A DNA stretch of 64,000 nucleotides from Allium sativum (taxonomy: Eukaryota > Streptophyta > Magnoliopsida > Asparagales > Amaryllidaceae). Location: contig CM060912.1 in the NCBI GenBank assembly GCA_030737875.1, forward strand, positions 207,465,231 through 207,529,230. The letters are read 5' to 3'. The first letter of the stretch is position 1. The number at the start of each line of letters is the position of its first letter. Shown here in pieces: positions 58,544-64,000 of this stretch. Below the pieces are notes generated by a model that worked only from the letters and a program-made list of their open reading frames with translations, ran no database searches and was not told the DNA's origin. Position numbers and translations under genes: made by a program.

Positions 58544-58736
58544 TATGGTTACAGGAACAGATAAAAAGTTTTGAAAAGTGATTTCAAAAGTATTATTTTC
58601 CTAGAAAGTATTTTCAAAAACTTGTTTTAAAGAAGCTATTTTCAAGGAAAGTTAACTTTAAAGAGCATAATCCCCGCAAGCCATACATCTCTCTTTCGCT
58701 TCCCTTGTTTTGAAACTCTTTCTTTTTATTTTCAGC

Positions 58737-60043
58737 ATGTCTGGAGCATCTGAGATACCAGAGGGTGTTCATGTACCCGGTTGATTTCGTCAATATCTCG
58801 AGGCTAGCGCCGCTACCACGGGTCCGGCCAACGTTCCTCCTCCTCCTCCCCCAGCTCCAGTCATTCCTCCACGTGGAGATGCTTTCTCCAAGATATGTAA
58901 AGACTTTCGTTCGATGGGTGGAAAATATTTTAGTGGGTCTAAAACGTTCGTTGAAGCTAGAAATTGGATGAAAGAAGTGGAGGATCTGTTTGGCATTTTC
59001 GATTTGGACGACTGTAAGAAGGTCCAATTGGCTGCTTGGTTGATCAAGGACGAAGCTTCGTTTTGGTGGGAGGTTACTAATCGAGAGAGTGCTGTGGAGA
59101 CGTGGGAAGATTTTAGGGGAAGGTTTGAGTTGAAATTCCTTTCTCAAGCCGAGGAGAGTATGTACATGGAGAGGTTCTTGACATTGAAGCAGAAAAACTT
59201 GACCGTGAAGGAGTATGTGACCGAATTTAATAAGTTGGCGAGATTTGGGCTAGAGTTGGTGAATACGCCTCACAAGAAGGCCTTGAGGTTTGCAAAGGGC
59301 CTAAATGAACCGCTTCACAATTTAGCTATGTACCACATTCCAAGGTGGGGGCTACGTATGAAAAGCTTGTTGATATGGCATACATGCATGAAGAAGAGAA
59401 GGGTGTAAGTACTTTTAGGCCGCAAGATAAGAAGGAGGATCCAAAGAAAGTCCAACAACAAAAGAAAGGTGGTAAAGAAAAGAGGAAGTGTCACAACTGT
59501 GGGAAACCCGAGCATTTGAAGAAAGACTGTAGGAAGAAGAAGAAGTTCGCTTGTTATCATTGTGGTGATGCGGGTCATGCTGTGAAGGACTGTCCTAAGA
59601 AGCAAGGGCAGAGAGCAGGTTCTACTTCAGGAAGGCAGGTTCACGCTCTCATGGCTCCGGGACAGGAAAAAGGTAGAAAAATTTCTGTCGAAAGTTTGAT
59701 TTTCTTGTTTGATCATCCTGTCCATACTTTATTCGATTCTGGCACATCACATTCGTTTATCTCTACATCATTAGTTGAAACACTGCACTTAAATACTAGT
59801 CTCGTTGTAGATCCCATTGTAGTCTCAAATCATATATGTGGGTCGGCTCATTTATCCATGGTTTGTAGGGATTTGAGATTGTCTATCTTAGGCGTTGGTT
59901 TTGAATGTAATGCTTTTGTGCTTGGTTTCATGGGCTATGGGTTGATTCTAGGGATGGATTGGCTAGCCAGATATGGTGCCATCCTAGATTGTGAACGAAG
60001 GGTATTAAAATTGTTGACTCGTAGTGGAAAGACCCTTGATATT
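58737..60043 (+). pseudogene. gag: Element E1 gag-protease, inactivated and cut by E2
   Basis: The start MSGASEIPEGVHVPG is followed at codon 16 by a stop (TGA, 58782-58784) where E2 has tryptophan. Downstream come a proline-rich stretch, then the capsid-like Gag domain (ARNWMKEVEDLF, ASFWWEV, FNKLARFGLELV). A two-base insertion near 59345 shifts the frame. The rest is open to the E2 junction, with two CCHC knuckles (CHNCGKPEHLKKDC, CYHCGDAGHAVKDC) and the protease ([28 protein letters not shown]). The protein ends at KTLDI, near the end of the protease, where the E2 LTR begins. It is related to the Gag of O and N but is a separate family. The ATG follows a CAG with one base between. Confidence 0.9.
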
Positions 60044-63007
60044 TGTAACACCCCATAATTTTATAACATTAAAATTCACAAATTAAAGTATACTTAATTT
60101 TTAGAAGAAGAATTAAGTGAAATGGGTTGTGCTATTATGTTCGTCTGAAAATTTTGGGTCAAGATAGACATTAGGTTTGCACAAAATGGATACCTTAAGA
60201 AGATGTTATTAAGCCTTAAGGTTTGTATGCATATGAGAAAAATATATATAGATATATATAAAAATTAAATAAATAAGTATTCAAAAAAAGTTCGAAACAG
60301 CAAATCGGGAGGGGGAATAGCCGAACCGCACCATTTTTGGAGTCGACCCGAGCCTCGCTGGGTCGACAAGGCATCGATCCAGGGTGTTTGGCTGTCAACC
60401 CGTGGCCCGATTCGTGCTAAGGGCTGATGTTGCATCTGAGTGGTCCTGATGATTTCTGGGTTAATCTAAGATCTCTAATCGATCCTAGACATCTATATAT
60501 ACACCCTAAGACTTAACTCTAATTCATAAAATATTATCTATGACACCATTATGCTGTCAAGCTCTCTCTTAAACCCTAGCCGCCGCCTCTAAATTAAATC
60601 TCAAGTGTTCATACACAGTTCAAATCAAAGTTTAGAGCTTCAACAACAATTAAAGAAGATCAATCAACATCACCGCAACATTTCTACACCAATTTCAATT
60701 CGTTACTCCTTTTCTTAAGCTACGAAAGGCGAGTACAATTATTTTCACAAATTTAATGGTATTAAAGTAACATGAAAAAGTTGTAAAAAGGATTCATATA
60801 TATGTTTGTAATGAAAATCTCACTAAGTCTTCACCTTTTTGATTCAGGTCATCATATGCCTATGTTTCTATGTAAAGTTCGTACCTTTTATCAGTTTATT
60901 CATGCTGAATCTTTTATTATGCCTCTATGCCAGTCTATATGCCTCTTTATTTCATGATGTTGTTTTATTCCAATTTTCTATGAATTGATTCTCTCTTCTT
61001 ACCCCTATTCCTTTTATTTGTGGATCTAGGCTACCTTCGAGCCTATATTAAAAATACGCGCGAATGCGAATACGTGGGAACGATGTGGAATATTGGGAAT
61101 ATGGGAAATTTGGAAAATTGGATATTATTGGATATTTTGGATAATTGGATAATATGTGAAATTGGCATATTTGGGTATGAATTACATGGAATTGATGAAA
61201 TTGCCTATAATTGTAAATTTGTAATTGAGGCTAATTAATATGTAATTAGTGACAATTTGGAATAGGCAATATTATAAACATGATTATATGTTTAATGGGA
61301 TATACATGACATGAAAATTGGGTATGGGTGAAATACGATTATTAATAAACCTTTGACACGAGGTTAGGCGCAATTGTGGCGTAAGACTGCCCGGAACCGC
61401 CCGGCAAATCCAGCTGCCACAATTGGACGTCTAATGTGAGAGGTCAAAGGAATGAATTGTAGGCGCAATGGTTAATGACACGAGGTTAGACCCGGTTTGT
61501 GGCGTAAGACTGCCCGGAACTGCCCGGCAAATCCAGCGGCCACAAAGCGTTCGGGCTAATGTGGGAGGTCATGCACCGTTCGTCATAAGGAATGAATTAA
61601 GGAATACTAACCATAATAAGACATGGGTATGGTTAGAGGGTTAAGTGGGGTGACATGTAAATTATGACATGTAAACATGGACATAACCGGTATAAGATAA
61701 GACATGTAAATTATGACATGTAAGTATGGACTTAACCATAGCATGTGTAAGACATGGACATTTAAATTAAAATGGTTAAGTGGGAAAAAACCTAGTGGGG
61801 ACCAAGCATAGGTGGGAGGCTTGTGTCGGATGGGGGACCCGTTTCAACCAGTAACCCGTTTGAGTATCTAATTGGGCCCGGTACTAGGCCGGGGTTGGGG
61901 CACGCTTATTGGACTTGAATGTAAGAGGTCAAAACGTGAATAGCGGTGGCAACGCGAGTCCAACGGGTTCATGTGCGTGCATGGGTCCGGGATGGTAGGT
62001 AAGACGTTGTTGCATCGTGTAGGTATGGTCGTGCATTTTATGTTGGTATCGGGGTTGCCACTTTGGGGAGTGATACACCCCACTGTGGGGCCAACACGGG
62101 TGCCTAGGGGGTTTAGGGAGGCGATCAAATGGGAAGATTAAGGTAACCTTAGCGGTGGTAGGAGCAAGCCGGCACCTAAGATAACAGCTAGGTACCAGTA
62201 ACTACCATGTTTGTCATGTGGGTACAGTTAGTGGGAAGGGATCAACCTCTAGTAAAAAGAGACTAGTAGATGTGCAGTGTAATTAAGTAATGTGGTGTAA
62301 CTTAGCAAAAGTGCGGTGTAACGAAATACGTGTTGGTTGAGTTGGATAGTCCTTTGGGTGCTAGTCTGGTGTTGACTTTGGTCTTCGGGGTTAGTACTCG
62401 GAGGGTTGTTCGCTTAGCCAAGGTGTAGGATTGTCTTAGTACTTAGGAACGAAATCAACTTGTCCGTCCTTTTTATCAACCTTATCTAGGTTACAGCCAT
62501 ATTATGATGACTATTTATGTCTTGATCATTTACCTTACCTATTATTTGTTAAAATTACTGGACTCGCCAGACTTTATGTCTGACCCGTTTGTTTCCACCT
62601 CTTTTCTTTCCTTCCCCCCCGCCCTTAGGTTTGCAAGGAGGGAATACTACAGCTTAGTGCCGATTTCTTTCAGTTGCTTGAAAAGAGTAGATGTATCGCT
62701 TTGGACTCTCTCATCTTTATGGATTTGCTTATGCTCAGTGGGGATTTATGCATTTATGTTATTTAAGTATTTGCTTCTTTATGTACTTTGAAGTTTTTGG
62801 AAAAGACTATTGATCCTGTTGTAATTGTTTTGGGAACTACTTATGTAAGCTTGTTTTGAGTTATGATGCTATGAAATAAGTTTTATCTTCCTTTGTGTTG
62901 TTTTATTTATTTATTCTTGTAATTTATCTGTTCTATACAACAATAATGCTTCATGGACATTGATGCATTCCCTTTGTGAGTGACATTAATGGACATGGTG
63001 TGTTACA
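60044..63007 (+). mobile_element. 5' LTR of element E2
   Basis: It runs from TGTAACACCCC to GTGTTACA, 2964 bp, and is collinear with the E1 LTR. TATATATA is at 60494-60501. The splice donor reads AAAG|GCGAGT at 60729, so its second base is C where E1 has T. The acceptor TGTGGATCTAG|GC is at 61029. Confidence 0.92.
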
Positions 63008-63009
63008 CG

Positions 63010-63021
63010 TGGTATCAGAGC
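63010..63021 (+). other. Primer binding site of element E2
   Basis: TGGTATCAGAGC lies two bases after the LTR end. Confidence 0.94.
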
Positions 63022-63213
63022 GAGGTTACAAGAACAGATAAAATGTTTTGAAAAGTGTTTTCAAAAGTATTATTTTCCTAGAAAGTATTTTCAAAAACTT
63101 GTTTTAAAGAAGCTATTTTCAAGGAAATTTTACTTTAAAGAGCATAATCCCCGAAAGCCATACATCTCTCTTTCGCTTCCCTGGTTTTGAAACTCTGTCT
63201 ATTTCTTTTCAGC

Positions 63214-64000
63214 ATGTCTGGAGCATCTGAGATACTAGAGGGTGTTCATGTACCCGGTTGGTTTCGTCAATATCTCGAGGCTAGGGCCGCTACCGTGGGT
63301 CTGGCCAACGTTCCTCCTCCTCCCCCCCAGCTCCAGTCATTCCTCTGCGTGGAGATGCTTTCTCCAAGATATGTAAAGACTTTCGTTCGATGGGTGGAAT
63401 ACCTTTTAGTGGGTCTGAAACGTTCGTTGAAGCTAGAAATTGGTTGAAAAAAGTGGAGGATCTGTATGGCATTATTGATTTGGATGACTGTAAGAAGGTC
63501 CAATTGGTTGCTTGGTTGATGAAGGACGAAGCTTCGTTTTGGTGGGAGGTTACTAATGGAGAGCGTTCTGTAGAGACGTGGGCAGATTTTAGGGGAAGGT
63601 TTGAGTTGAAATTCCTTTCTCAAGCTGAGGAGAGTATGTACATGGAGAGGTTCTTGACATTGAAGCAGAAAAACTTGACCGTGAAGGAGTATGTGACCGA
63701 ATTTAATAAGTTGGCGAGATTTGGGCTAGAGTTGGTGAATACGCCTCACAAGAAGGCCTTGAGGTTTGCAAAGGGCCTAAATGAACCGCTTCACAGTTTG
63801 GCTATGTCCCACATTCCAATGGGGGCTACGTATGAAAAGCTTATTGATATGGCATACATGCATGAAGAAGAGAAGGGTGTAAGTACTTTTAGGCCGCAAG
63901 ATAAGAAGGAGGGTCCAAAGAAAGTCCAACAACAAAAGAAAGGTGGTAAAGAAAAGAGCAAGTGTCACAACTGTGGGAAACTCGGCCATTTGAAGAAAGA
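63214..64000 (+). pseudogene. gag: Element E2 gag, frameshifted, 3' end outside the window
   Basis: The start MSGASEILEGVHVPGWFRQY has no early stop, unlike E1. One base is missing in the run of C residues coding for the proline stretch (63322-63328), so the capsid domain continues in another frame from about 63330. It then reads open through ARNWLKKVEDLYGI, ASFWWEV and FNKLARFGLELV to the first zinc knuckle (CHNCGKLGHLKK) at the window edge. Over the MGATYEKL region it lacks the two-base insertion seen in E1. The ATG follows TTTCTTTTCAG with one base between. Confidence 0.88.

Larger units (their letters stand above)
55577..60043 (+). mobile_element. Element E1, Ty3/gypsy Tekay-type, 5' part
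   Basis: It contains a 5' LTR, a primer site and gag-protease, broken at the protease end by the LTR of E2. It inserted in the H 5' LTR after AATTA, which is its predicted target duplication. A precise join to the first base of an LTR is what an insertion of E2 would give, so reverse transcriptase, integrase and 3' LTR of E1 are expected to the right of the window (inference). Confidence 0.85.
60044..64000 (+). mobile_element. Element E2, sister of E1, runs off the window
   Basis: It comprises LTR, primer site and the start of gag, closely similar to E1 throughout. It most likely inserted into E1; the predicted target duplication is ATATT (60039-60043). The element continues beyond 64000. 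Confidence 0.85.

Noticed and set aside
55577..64000. LTR-gag-LTR-gag considered as a tandem made by unequal LTR recombination
   Set aside because: That process would keep a full interior with pol and polypurine tract between the LTRs. The first interior stops inside protease exactly at an LTR start, which fits insertion of E2 into E1 better.

Overview
The window is plant nuclear DNA and is essentially all transposable element. It is AT-rich. Its LTR retrotransposons use the initiator-tRNA-Met primer site TGGTATCAGAGC and are stacked inside one another. I found no host protein gene, tRNA, rRNA or CRISPR. A large, probably eudicot genome is likely, but the species cannot be named from this sequence.

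Left part (1-16621): a reverse-oriented LTR fragment (1-1583) abuts element A (1584-9223). Element A has no coding region. It keeps only the last 305 bp of its 5' LTR, a primer site, a 1 kb internal region, a polypurine tract and a complete 6.4 kb 3' LTR. A related half-LTR (B, 9224-12063) follows, then a decayed LINE 3' end with an A tail (12064-13751). After that come a decayed Ty1/copia (SIRE-like) LTR with primer site and gag remnant (about 13782-15400), degenerate tandem repeats, and unassigned DNA.

Right part (16622-64000): one reverse-oriented, non-coding element H is the scaffold. Its 3' LTR is split into 16622-16868, 30195-33192 and 52754-54201. Its internal region is 54202-55033, and its 5' LTR starts at 55034. 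Element C (16869-30194) is a non-coding element with two 5.9-6.0 kb LTRs around a 1.45 kb interior. It inserted into the H 3' LTR with a perfect GGACA target duplication; H's other LTR shows the uninterrupted site. Element O (minus strand, Tekay/Del-type chromovirus of Ty3/gypsy) also lies in the H 3' LTR. Element N (minus, same clade, 39288-50621, duplication CTCGT) sits inside the O 5' LTR. Element E1 (plus, from 55577) sits in the H 5' LTR and is interrupted in its protease region by sister element E2 (from 60044), which runs off the window.

The coding elements carry Gag with CCHC knuckles, aspartic protease, reverse transcriptase, RNase H, integrase and a C-terminal chromodomain-like segment (O and N in full; E1 and E2 only the 5' part). 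All four are inactivated by stops or frameshifts. A, C and H are LARD-type and would need enzymes in trans; LTR segments shared with the Tekay elements make those plausible donors.

The observations most worth following are: a 19-nt covarying hairpin just after the primer site in A and C and three times in tandem in H; a possible leader intron in the LTR, with a second acceptor one base before the gag ATG; and a GTCGAC palindrome cluster about 275 bp into the LTRs of N, O and E. All comparisons were made by eye.
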